Source: CAYJUM01 sp964478915 (GTDB lineage: Bacteria; Nitrospirota; Nitrospiria; Nitrospirales; Nitrospiraceae). Taken from it: 15,031 nt of DNA. The position numbers and the translations under genes were made by a program. Within the stretch, counting starts at the first letter, position 1, and each line of letters begins with the position of its first letter. The DNA lies in contig CAYZKG010000072.1 of assembly GCA_964478915.1 (NCBI GenBank), forward strand, positions 1 to 15,031, in the 5' to 3' direction. The notes below the pieces were generated by a model. It was not told the DNA's origin and did no database searches. It saw only the letters and a program-made list of their open reading frames with translations. Positions 1-7,041 of the stretch are shown here, piece by piece.

Positions 1-3000
1 TGGCCGGGTACATGGCAAAATTCTCGGTCAGACGGATGCCGGTATGCGTTTCCACCTGCAAGAGATCGAACAAGATCCGCTTTTCGGTGTGGTCCGGGCA
101 GGCCGGATAGCCGGGAGCCGGGCGGATCCCCCGGTACCGCTCCCGGATTAGGTCCTCGTTCGACAGCCGTTCGTCCACGCCGTATCCCCATTCGGTCCGC
201 ACGCGCTTGTGCAGGAATTCGGCAAAGGCCTCGGCCAGGCGATCCGCCAGCGCCTTCGTCATGATCGCGCTGTAATCGTCATGTTCCTTCTCGAACCGAG
301 CGCAGAGCTCGTCGACGCCGTGGCCCGTGGTGACCGCAAACGCGCCCAGATGATCCCGGAGCCCCGAGCCTTTCGGGGCGATGAAGTCGGCCAGGGCCTG
401 GTTGAACTGGCCGTCCGGCTTGTCGGCCTGCTGGCGGAGCGTGTGGAGCGTGGCCAGGGCCCGCCCGCGCGCTTCGTCCGCGTACAGCTCAATGTCGTCA
501 CCCACGCTGTTGGCCCGGAAAAACCCGTACACGCCCCGGGCGGTCAGGAGCTTCCCGGCGATGATCTCGTGCAGCAGGCGCTTGGCGTCATCAAACAGCT
601 CCCTCGCCCTTGCCCCCACCGTCGGATCATCCAGTAACTGGGGGAAGCGGCCTCGCAATTCCCAGGCGTGGAAGAACGGGGACCAGTCGATGTACGGGGC
701 CAATTCTTCCAGGGAGACCTCCGCCAGCCGGGTCCCGAGAAATGCCGGAGCGGGGATGTCGGCCGCTCGCCAGTCGATCGCCGTGCGCCGCGCCCGTGCC
801 TTCTCGATGGACAGCAGAGGTCGCCGGGCGGCGCCGGCAGAATGAGCCTCCCGGACCAGTTCCTGATCACGGCGGACCTCGGCGGCAAAGGCGGCCTTGT
901 GGTCCGAGCTGATCAGTTTGCTGACCACCGCCACGGCGCGGGACGCATCGAGCACATGCACCACGGGGTTCGGGTACGCCGGAGCGATTTTCACCGCCGT
1001 ATGGGCCTTGCTGGTGGTGGCCCCTCCGATCAGAAGGGGCACCTGAAAACCTTCCCGTGCCATCTCCCGCGCCACATGGACCATCTCCTCGAGCGACGGC
1101 GTGATGAGCCCGCTGAGGCCGATCAGATCCGCCCGCGCGTCCCGCGCGGTCCCCAGGATCTTCTCGCACGGCACCATCACGCCGAGGTCGATCACCTTGA
1201 AATTGTTGCAGCCCAGCACGACCCCGACGATGTTCTTGCCGATGTCGTGCACGTCCCCCTTGACGGTTGCCATCAGGATCGTTCCCTGGACCTGCATCCC
1301 CCCTGCAGCCTGCTTTTCCGCCTCCATGTACGGCAGGAGATAGGCGACCGCCTTTTTCATGACCCGGGCGCTCTTGACCACCTGGGGGAGAAACATCTTG
1401 CCGGAACCGAACAGATCGCCCACGATGTTCATGCCGGCCATCAAGGGACCCTCGATGACATGCAACGGCTTCTCGTATTTCTGCCGCGCCTCCTCGACGT
1501 CCGATTCGATATAGTCCACGATCCCTTTCACCAACGCGTGAGACAGCCGCTCTTCCACGGTTCCCCGTCGCCAGGCGTCGTCCTTCGCCGCGACCTTGTC
1601 TTTCTGCTTCACGGTCTCGGCGAAAGTGACCAACCGCTCCGTCGCGTCGGGCCGCCGGTTCAACAGCACGTCTTCGACGAGCTCGAGCAAGTCCTTGGGG
1701 ATTTCCTCATAGACCGCGAGTTGACCCGCGTTCACGATTCCCATGTCGAGACCGGCCTGGATGGCGTGGTACAAGAACGCCGAGTGCATCGCCTCGCGCA
1801 CGACATTGTTCCCGCGGAATGAGAACGAGATGTTGCTGATCCCGCCACTGACCTTGCAGCGCGGGAGAGTCGCCTTGATCCGACGGGTCGCCTCGATGAA
1901 ATTGACGGCGTAGTTGTTGTGCTCTTCGATGCCGGTGGCGACGGTCAGAACGTTCGGGTCGAAGATAATGTCCTGCGGCGGAAACCCGATCTCCTCGGTG
2001 AGAATCCGGTACGCCCGCGCACAGATCTCCACCTTGCGCTCCACCGTGTCCGCCTGGCCGACTTCGTCGAACGCCATGACGACCACCGCAGCGCCGTAGC
2101 GTCTGATCAGCGTGGCCTGTCTTTTGAACGTCTCTTCCCCTTCTTTCAAGCTGATGGAATTCACCACCGGCTTGCCCTGGACCCGCCTGAGGCCCGCCTC
2201 GATCACGGACCACTTGGAGCTGTCGATCATCACCGGGACCCGGGCGATGTCCGGTTCGGACCCGACCAGATTCAGAAACGTGACCATGGCGCCGTCGGAA
2301 TCCAGAAGCCCCTCGTCCATGTTCACGTCGATCATCTGGGCGCCACCTTCCACCTGCTGGCGCGCAACGGCGACGGCGCCTTCGCAGTCACCGCTCAGGA
2401 TCAGCTTGGCGAACGCCGGAGAGCCGGTGACATTGGTTCGCTCCCCGATATTGACGAAATTGGTCTCCGGTCTGATGGTCAGCGGCTCCAGCCCGCTCAA
2501 CCGGGTGTAGGGCTCGGGCGTCGGGGGAACCCGTGGGGGGTACCGGCGGACCGCACCGGCGATGGCGGCGATATGAGCCGGCGTCGTCCCGCAGCACCCG
2601 CCGACGATATTCAGCCAGCCGTTCGACGCGAATTCCTCCAGATCCGCCGCCATGATTTCCGGCGTTTCATCAAATCCTCCGAAGGCGTTCGGCAGACCGG
2701 CGTTGGGATAGCAGGTGATGTGCACCCCGGCGATGCCGGACAGCTCTTCGAGGTGCGGCCGCATCTCCTTCGCGCCGAGCGCACAGTTGATCCCCACGCT
2801 CAGCAGCCTCATGTGCGCGATCGAGTTCCAGAACGCTTCCACCGTCTGGCCCGACAGAGTCCGGCCGCTCCGGTCCGTGATGGTGACCGATGCCATCACC
2901 GGCAGGCGCCGCCCGTGTTTCTCGAAATATTGCTCGATCGCGAAAAATGCGGCCTTGAGGTTAAGCGTGTCGAAGACCGTTTCGGCCAACAGCAGGTCCA

Positions 3001-3523
3001 CGCCTCCGTCCGCGAGGCCACGGACCTGCTCGTAATACGCCGCGACCAGCTCATCATAGGTGACGGAGCGGAAGGCCGGGTTGTTCACGTCAGGGGACAG
3101 CGAGGCGGTCCGGTTGGTGGGCCCGATCGCGCCGGCCACGAACCGCGGATGCAGCGGATCAGCCGCCATGGCCTCGTCGGCGGCCCTGCGCGCCACCGTT
3201 GCGCCGGCCAGGTTCAGGTCGTACACGAGATGCTCGAGCTTGTAATCCGCCATCGAGATGGCGTTCGAATTGAAGGTGTTCGTCTCGATGATGTCCGCCC
3301 CCGCCTCGAGATATTGGCGATGGATGGCCTGGATGAGCGCCGGCTGGGTGATGGACAGCAGATCGTTGTTCCCCTTGAGGTCGTGAGGATGGTGGGCGAA
3401 TTGCCGACCGCGGAACGCGGCCTCGTCCAGCCGGTGCTGTTGAATCATCGTCCCCATCGCCCCGTCGAGGATCACGATACGACGATGCAGCAGCTCCCCC
3501 AACGCCTCACCATCCCGCCTCAC
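1..3523 (-). CDS. metH: Cobalamin-dependent methionine synthase (3' end cut by the window edge)
   Basis: Cytoplasmic enzyme that transfers the methyl group of 5-methyltetrahydrofolate to homocysteine through cob(I)alamin, giving methionine and tetrahydrofolate. 1174 codons are visible without interruption; by family length (about 1230 aa) the last ~50 residues are off the left edge. Module order is complete: N-terminal homocysteine domain beginning near ILDGAMGTMIQ, with zinc ligands Cys247, Cys310 and Cys311 (INCA, GCCGT); pterin domain with NIGERTNVTGS; cobalamin domain with the GDVHDIG motif, the lower-ligand His being residue 759; SAM-binding reactivation domain with RPAPGYPACP, Tyr1139. 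These numbers equal those of E. coli MetH, so the two are collinear, which supports the GTG start at 3523; an in-frame GTG at 3532 is the alternative. A GGAG lies about 8 bases before the chosen start. I see no cobalamin or SAM riboswitch upstream. Transcribed divergently from the gene at 3692. Confidence 0.98.
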   Translation of the reverse strand, partial: MRRDGEALGELLHRRIVILDGAMGTMIQQHRLDEAAFRGRQFAHHPHDLKGNNDLLSITQPALIQAIHRQYLEAGADIIETNTFNSNAISMADYKLEHLVYDLNLAGATVARRAADEAMAADPLHPRFVAGAIGPTNRTASLSPDVNNPAFRSVTYDELVAAYYEQVRGLADGGVDLLLAETVFDTLNLKAAFFAIEQYFEKHGRRLPVMASVTITDRSGRTLSGQTVEAFWNSIAHMRLLSVGINCALGAKEMRPHLEELSGIAGVHITCYPNAGLPNAFGGFDETPEIMAADLEEFASNGWLNIVGGCCGTTPAHIAAIAGAVRRYPPRVPPTPEPYTRLSGLEPLTIRPETNFVNIGERTNVTGSPAFAKLILSGDCEGAVAVARQQVEGGAQMIDVNMDEGLLDSDGAMVTFLNLVGSEPDIARVPVMIDSSKWSVIEAGLRRVQGKPVVNSISLKEGEETFKRQATLIRRYGAAVVVMAFDEVGQADTVERKVEICARAYRILTEEIGFPPQDIIFDPNVLTVATGIEEHNNYAVNFIEATRRIKATLPRCKVSGGISNISFSFRGNNVVREAMHSAFLYHAIQAGLDMGIVNAGQLAVYEEIPKDLLELVEDVLLNRRPDATERLVTFAETVKQKDKVAAKDDAWRRGTVEERLSHALVKGIVDYIESDVEEARQKYEKPLHVIEGPLMAGMNIVGDLFGSGKMFLPQVVKSARVMKKAVAYLLPYMEAEKQAAGGMQVQGTILMATVKGDVHDIGKNIVGVVLGCNNFKVIDLGVMVPCEKILGTARDARADLIGLSGLITPSLEEMVHVAREMAREGFQVPLLIGGATTSKAHTAVKIAPAYPNPVVHVLDASRAVAVVSKLISSDHKAAFAAEVRRDQELVREAHSAGAARRPLLSIEKARARRTAIDWRAADIPAPAFLGTRLAEVSLEELAPYIDWSPFFHAWELRGRFPQLLDDPTVGARARELFDDAKRLLHEIIAGKLLTARGVYGFFRANSVGDDIELYADEARGRALATLHTLRQQADKPDGQFNQALADFIAPKGSGLRDHLGAFAVTTGHGVDELCARFEKEHDDYSAIMTKALADRLAEAFAEFLHKRVRTEWGYGVDERLSNEDLIRERYRGIRPAPGYPACPDHTEKRILFDLLQVETHTGIRLTENFAMYPA

Positions 3524-3578
3524 GGTCTCCACTCCGTTCTCTCGGAACCCCTGGTGCACTCAGCCAAATCCAGCCGTG

Positions 3579-3607
3579 ACTATACTGGATCACCGGAGGA
3601 CGCGCAA
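3579..3607 (-). promoter_or_regulatory. Putative sigma-70 promoter of metH
   Basis: On the minus strand, -35 TTGCGC (3607-3602), a 17-bp spacer and -10 TATAGT (3584-3579, five of six matches to consensus). The predicted transcription start is near 3572, about 50 bases before the GTG at 3523. The -35 is weak. Assigned by inspection only. Confidence 0.5.
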
Positions 3608-3626
3608 GCACGGCAACGCCCGGTGA

Positions 3627-3655
3627 TTGACTTCGCACCGACTCCTGGCTACGAT
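3627..3655 (+). promoter_or_regulatory. Putative sigma-70 promoter of the secreted-protein gene at 3692
   Basis: -35 TTGACT (3627-3632), 17-bp spacer, -10 TACGAT (3650-3655). Predicted transcription start near 3662, about 30 bases before the ATG at 3692. It lies back-to-back with the metH promoter; the two -35 boxes are about 20 bp apart. Confidence 0.55.
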
Positions 3656-3691
3656 GATGCCGATCATACCGTCCCCTCATCCTACTATCTT

Positions 3692-4450
3692 ATGCGCTGT
3701 TTTCTTGCCGCCCTGCTCACCGCACTCCTGCTCTCCTCGGCTGTTTCCGCCCAAACCGGCTCCTACTTCGAAGACGGCTACTTGGGGCTGACCCAAACCC
3801 AACTGCGGGCAAAGCTCGGACCCCCCCACGCGGTTCGTGATCGGAAGTCGGCCCTCCGGGTGTTTAAATACTATTCATTTGCCGACTGGGAGCGGTATTA
3901 CAAGAAGCTCGTGTTGCCCGAGAATGGAGAGGATGTATACGCGTACAAGCGGAACGGTGTGGATGTGCGGTACTCTTTCTCCTACATGCTCGACCCAAAC
4001 GACAATTCCGAAACCGCGCCGCTGTACGTCCGCCTGGTCGAGATCGAGTTTGCGCCGCCCGCCCCCATCGAGAAGATTCCCGCGCTCGTCCCTGAATTCA
4101 AGCCGCCCTCGGACCCGACCGCGCCTGCGTTCCGGTCAAACCTCTGGATCCTGGTCTTCAAGGGTCCCCCGTCGCCTGCGGCCCGGTTCATCGTCCGGGA
4201 ACGAGGAAAAGAGGAGCTGGAATGGTCCCTGGCCTTTCAACTGTTCACGTTGCAAGGCCTTCCCTCGTACATCTCCTTACAGACCACCATCGACCGGTTG
4301 GAGGTCACCGCCCAGAGCCTCCAAATGGTTCGCGACCGCCAGCGTCAGACGCACGAGCCGATGATGAATCCCTTTTCGAAGGAATATGCGGCTCAACCCC
4401 CCCCGCCCCCTATCACTAAAAAGATCCCCGTGCCCAAATATGCCGACTGA
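3692..4450 (+). CDS. Secreted protein of unknown function
   Basis: 252-residue protein. It starts with a clear Sec signal peptide (MRCFLAALLTALLLSS, likely cleavage after AVSA before QTG), so the product is exported. Residues ~25-45 (GYLGLTQTQLRAKLGPP) resemble the start of SmpA/OmlA (BamE)-like domains, where a GMT/GLT turn is followed by a helix and a GPP or GxP turn. The rest is rich in Tyr, Phe and charged residues, and the C-terminus has a proline run (QPPPPP) and a basic end. The open frame continues far upstream into sequence antisense to metH, but the signal peptide and the promoter at 3627-3655 fix the start at 3692. No clear Shine-Dalgarno is present. The SmpA-like assignment is a resemblance, not a secure family call. 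It converges on the DUF4124 gene, with 24 bp between the stops. Confidence 0.85.
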   Translation: MRCFLAALLTALLLSSAVSAQTGSYFEDGYLGLTQTQLRAKLGPPHAVRDRKSALRVFKYYSFADWERYYKKLVLPENGEDVYAYKRNGVDVRYSFSYMLDPNDNSETAPLYVRLVEIEFAPPAPIEKIPALVPEFKPPSDPTAPAFRSNLWILVFKGPPSPAARFIVRERGKEELEWSLAFQLFTLQGLPSYISLQTTIDRLEVTAQSLQMVRDRQRQTHEPMMNPFSKEYAAQPPPPPITKKIPVPKYAD

Positions 4451-4474
4451 CGCCTTCGAACAGGCGGTCATCGG

Positions 4475-5191
4475 TCATGGCTCTTTTTCCATCTGTTGCA
4501 GTGCGTTCACTTTCTCCTGTTGACTGCGCTCCATGTCCTTGACGGTCTCCCGGACTTTCTGCAGCAGCTCGGTCGGCGACTGCAGCTTGCTGCCGCCCCC
4601 GCCGCTTTTCCCCGCTCCTTCCTGGGTCGCATGGCCTGTCATCTCGGCGAATTTTTCCCCGAGCCCTGAGAAGTACATCAGATAACTGGTGCCGAACATC
4701 ACCGCAACCAGCAGCAACCGTAAAATCAGGCGCACGCCGAAGTTGTGGCTCAACTTCATCATGACGTACAGAATCACCGCCACGCCGAACCCCGTGCCGA
4801 GCACGGCGGTCTGATACGGGCTTAACGTCGGGATCAGGGATTGCGGCCCTGTCTGGATGTCATGCGCCATCTCCCTGGCCTGTTCCACCGCGGCGGCCGT
4901 CTCCTTGGGAACTTGAGGCTTCGCAGCGCCCAACATTTTCTCTTTCGTCTCCTTGGCCTTCTGCTCCTCTTTCTGCCCCTCGGTATCCGCCATCACCTGG
5001 ACTCTGCTCCGGTACCGCTCCGGAATACTCTGCAGTTGCTCGGTAAAGATGACCGTGCCCTCGTCATCCACATACGTGTAGACGGTCGGCCCGGCCAATG
5101 GCCCGGGCACAGCCGTGAGGATCAGGGCCGTCACACCCAGGAAAACCGAGAAGACCGAGAATCCTCTGCAAGGGAGAGGTGGGAGGTTCAT
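4475..5191 (-). CDS. DUF4124-domain membrane protein
   Basis: 238 residues. An N-terminal hydrophobic segment (residues ~12-33) acts as signal peptide or anchor. A DUF4124 domain follows (~36-70; VYTYVDDEGTVIFTEQ, the typical repeat of a short strand, a D/E-G turn and an F/Y-T strand). Then come a charged helical stretch (~72-110), two transmembrane helices (~124-147 and ~155-178), a Gly/Ser linker (GKSGGGG) and a C-terminal region likely to form a coiled coil (LLQKVRETVKDMERSQQEK). DUF4124 is found in exported bacterial proteins of unknown role; the membrane core and coiled coil are additions beyond the domain. A strong AGGAGG (5202-5197) sits 5 bases before the ATG. The ATG overlaps the upstream DUF2784 stop (ATGA), so the two are probably translationally coupled. 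Last gene of a three-gene operon. Confidence 0.88.
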   Translation of the reverse strand: MNLPPLPCRGFSVFSVFLGVTALILTAVPGPLAGPTVYTYVDDEGTVIFTEQLQSIPERYRSRVQVMADTEGQKEEQKAKETKEKMLGAAKPQVPKETAAAVEQAREMAHDIQTGPQSLIPTLSPYQTAVLGTGFGVAVILYVMMKLSHNFGVRLILRLLLVAVMFGTSYLMYFSGLGEKFAEMTGHATQEGAGKSGGGGSKLQSPTELLQKVRETVKDMERSQQEKVNALQQMEKEP

Positions 5192-5586
5192 GCATGCCTC
5201 CTTTGGCTGTCAGGATGGTGCGGTGCAGCGCGTTCCCGCCGTTCTTTCGGCCAGTATGCCCAGATCGATAGCCCGATGATCACCAGCGTGGCCAGCAAGA
5301 CAATTCGGGGCGGCACGCTGAGGTAGACCAGTTGCTCGGCATAATGCGCGAGGAAGTCGCCCGTGTATCCACCTCCCGAGCCGGCACGTGTCCGCAGCCA
5401 TACCTCGAGATGGGTCAACGGACAAACCCATCCGAACAGCTGCAGGAGTATGCTGAACGTCAGGGCGCCGCAGTGCAGCCATTTGACCCAGGCGACGCGA
5501 CGCCCCGGCCAGGCGCCCAGCACCAGAAACACGATCCAGAGCAAATGGACGATCACCACTGCATCGGCAGCGAGTCTGAAGAGCAT
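5188..5586 (-). CDS. DUF2784 family membrane protein
   Basis: 132 residues with three to four transmembrane helices (~5-27, ~35-55 and ~92-113 are the clearest). It carries the family pattern: an N-terminal VHLLWIVFLVLGAW, then WLH, then the hallmark CPLTHLEVWLR near residues 54-65, then a loop with YTGDFLAHY. DUF2784 proteins are small inner-membrane proteins of unknown function. The C-terminus is basic (KERRERAAPHH). The start lies 8 bp after the stop of the 119-aa gene, and its stop TGA overlaps the ATG of the DUF4124 gene, so all three are probably one transcript. Confidence 0.9.
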   Translation of the reverse strand: MLFRLAADAVVIVHLLWIVFLVLGAWPGRRVAWVKWLHCGALTFSILLQLFGWVCPLTHLEVWLRTRAGSGGGYTGDFLAHYAEQLVYLSVPPRIVLLATLVIIGLSIWAYWPKERRERAAPHHPDSQRRHA

Positions 5587-5594
5587 GGTCCGAG

Positions 5595-5954
5595 CTACGA
5601 TTCCTCGTATCGAATATCTTTGGCATCAGCCAGCGAGAGGTAGGGCTCTCCCCACTGATTCGGGCTTTCCAAATCCCAATCTTCCGCAAGGACAACCGGC
5701 TTCAACCGTACACCCCAGATCCCGCCGTAGATCAGATGGGTGATGCCGGCGCCGGAATCTTCCACGGGTTGGGCATGGACCGGGCAGCGGGGATGCTCCG
5801 GATCGTCAGTCCATCCGGTAATCCAGCACCATTCCCCTTGCGCGCTTCGATCGTACGTCCGGACCTGCACCACGCGCCGCGGCTGGCCGGTCTCCTTGAA
5901 GCGCGCAAAACAGGATGCCGCGCAATTGGGGTTGCTGTCCACTTCGACGAACAT
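5595..5954 (-). CDS. Conserved-looking hypothetical protein, first gene of the DUF2784-DUF4124 operon
   Basis: 119 residues, soluble, acidic towards the end, with no signal peptide or membrane segment. The N-terminal half has Cys residues in a CAASC arrangement near residue 11 and another in RCPVH (~57), close to several Trp (WCWITGWTDDP). These could bind a metal, but the spacing matches no motif I know. The C-terminal half contains LIYGGIWGVRLKPVVL and WGEPYLSLADA. I do not recognise a family. A purine-rich GAGAGG lies about 9 bases before the ATG. The close downstream spacing ties it to DUF2784 and DUF4124. Its start region is divergent from the gene at 6024, about 70 bp away. Confidence 0.75.
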   Translation of the reverse strand: MFVEVDSNPNCAASCFARFKETGQPRRVVQVRTYDRSAQGEWCWITGWTDDPEHPRCPVHAQPVEDSGAGITHLIYGGIWGVRLKPVVLAEDWDLESPNQWGEPYLSLADAKDIRYEES

Positions 5955-5985
5955 GGCTCATCGCCTCTCGCCCCCAGCCCTCCGG

Positions 5986-6014
5986 TTGACTCACTCAGAC
6001 GCCGCTGTTAGACT
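5986..6014 (+). promoter_or_regulatory. Putative promoter of the gene at 6024, probably leaderless
   Basis: -35 TTGACT (5986-5991), 17-bp spacer, -10 TAGACT (6009-6014). The -10 ends only 9 bases before the ATG at 6024, so transcription would start at or within a few bases of the start codon, with no room for a Shine-Dalgarno. Confidence 0.6.
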
Positions 6015-6023
6015 GGCTTCGCG

Positions 6024-6416
6024 ATGATTCCACACGCTACGGCCGATCCCTCCGCAGAACTGTCGCCCGCGACGCCGCCGGAGCCAAAACCTTTCCTGTG
6101 CCGCCGCTCCGTTCGGCTTTCCATCTACGCCATCCTTGCGCTCATCCTGCTGCTGATGCTCGGCTGGCGGTTCCTGCCCGGGATCCTCGATCCCACCTTT
6201 GAAGACCACATCAAGAACAAGCGCGTGATGGTGGGCATGACCCGCGAACAAGTGCTGAAAAGCTGGGGATCGCCCTACACCATCAACGTGACGTATACCA
6301 AAGACGGCCTCAGACGCGAGGAATGGATCTTCGAAGACTGGGTGGACTCGGCAACAGTGAAGCACCGCTACCTGTACTTTGAAGAAGGTACCTTGATCTC
6401 CGGCTGGTACTACTAA
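6024..6416 (+). CDS. Membrane-anchored SmpA/OmlA-like protein
   Basis: 130 residues. A Pro-rich N-terminus (~1-28) leads to one transmembrane helix (~31-52, SIYAILALILLLMLG), then an exported domain. Residues ~65-130 match the SmpA/OmlA (BamE-like) pattern: the VMVGMTREQVLKSWGSP turn-helix-turn, then the strands TINVTYTKDG, REEWIF and HRYLYFEEGTLISGW. The fold is shared by the outer-membrane assembly lipoprotein BamE and by many small envelope proteins, so the exact job is unknown. There is no lipobox Cys, which argues against a true BamE lipoprotein. The promoter at 5986-6014 suggests a leaderless mRNA. It converges on the DUF2007 gene, with 4 bp between the stops. Confidence 0.82.
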   Translation: MIPHATADPSAELSPATPPEPKPFLCRRSVRLSIYAILALILLLMLGWRFLPGILDPTFEDHIKNKRVMVGMTREQVLKSWGSPYTINVTYTKDGLRREEWIFEDWVDSATVKHRYLYFEEGTLISGWYY

Positions 6417-6420
6417 CCCC

Positions 6421-6681
6421 TTACGCTCCTTTCGATGATTGTCTCTCAGTCAGACCGCGTATCAACGTTTCCGCCCGCGAAAAGTCTGCTTCGTCCACCA
6501 TCACCACGCGCGCATTGAATGGAAGCGGGAATCCCGGATAGAGGCTGCCGAAATGCTCGTTGCGCACGACGTACAGGATGTCGTTGCCGTCGAGGAGGCT
6601 TTTGATCAATGCCAGCTGGCCCTCATCACGCGGCTCGACGAGTTTTATGAAACTCATATGGCGCATGGGATTGGGGAGCAT
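6421..6681 (-). CDS. DUF2007 family protein (putative signal-transducing protein)
   Basis: 86 residues, nearly all one DUF2007 domain. FIKLVEPRDEGQLALIKSLL is the conserved first strand and helix, followed by DGNDILYVVRNEH, and the chain ends with strand VVMVDEADFSRAETLI. The family is small, often fused to other domains, and named as signal-transducing without known ligand. The ATG at 6681 follows the upstream stop by 3 bases, suggesting re-initiation after the 94-aa gene. Methionines at residues 6 and 9 are alternative starts; none has a convincing Shine-Dalgarno. Confidence 0.87.
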   Translation of the reverse strand: MLPNPMRHMSFIKLVEPRDEGQLALIKSLLDGNDILYVVRNEHFGSLYPGFPLPFNARVVMVDEADFSRAETLIRGLTERQSSKGA

Positions 6682-6684
6682 GAG

Positions 6685-6969
6685 TTACGGAGTCTCGGTA
6701 ATCTGGACACGCCGCTCTTTCCCGACTCCTCCGGAAATCGTCAGCACCCGTTTCCACTCCCGTAGCTGATAAATTGCCCAGGCGTTCGGCTGCCCCTTAT
6801 AATACGCCTCCGGATCTTCGCCCGAGGCATTCAGATAGATCGGTTCTGTAAAGCCCTCGTCCAGCACGTAATCCAGGAGACAATCGGTGGTAAAGCCCCT
6901 CCCCTTGAGCGACACATCCGCCAAGAGGCCCAAGATTTCATCGGATTTTCCCAGGGTGATGGGCTCCAT
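6685..6969 (-). CDS. Hypothetical protein co-transcribed with DUF2007 gene
   Basis: 94 residues, soluble, with no recognised domain. It begins MEPITLGKSDEILGLLADV and includes FTTDCLLDYVLDEG and YYKGQPNAWAIYQLREW. It ends in a Gly/basic stretch. The same frame stays open far upstream on this strand, but that part is antisense to the enzyme gene at 7042. An in-frame ATG at 6996 overlaps the predicted -10 box (6995-7000) and so cannot be in the mRNA from that promoter; ATG 6969 is the likely start. There is no Shine-Dalgarno. Three bases separate its stop from the DUF2007 start. Confidence 0.75.
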   Translation of the reverse strand: MEPITLGKSDEILGLLADVSLKGRGFTTDCLLDYVLDEGFTEPIYLNASGEDPEAYYKGQPNAWAIYQLREWKRVLTISGGVGKERRVQITETP

Positions 6970-6994
6970 TCTGTTCAGGCCGGTGTGGAACGGC

Positions 6995-7023
6995 ATTGTA
7001 GCGGCGGACCGTGAAGAAAACAA
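6995..7023 (-). promoter_or_regulatory. Putative promoter of the 6969-6421 gene pair
   Basis: On the minus strand, -35 TTGTTT (7023-7018), 17-bp spacer and -10 TACAAT (7000-6995, five of six matches). Predicted start near 6988, giving a leader of about 19 bases to ATG 6969. It sits in the 72-bp gap to the divergent gene at 7042. Confidence 0.5.
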
Positions 7024-7041
7024 GGCGAGCGGAGCTCGTCC

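Noticed and set aside
668..1822. Long plus-strand open frame (384 codons)
   Set aside because: It is antisense to the cobalamin and pterin domains of metH, and its composition (many His, Arg, Asp) is typical of a GC-driven shadow frame.
1919..3691. Long plus-strand open frame before the secreted-protein gene
   Set aside because: Antisense to metH; the real gene is marked by a promoter and signal peptide at 3692.
3524..3691. Possible cobalamin or SAM riboswitch upstream of metH
   Set aside because: The leader is only about 50 bases from the predicted start, too short for either, and shows no recognisable conserved box.
4451..4466. Short hairpin between the stops at 4450 and 4475 (CGCC / GGCG arms)
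   Set aside because: Only four base pairs with an 8-base loop and no U-tract; not enough to call a terminator.
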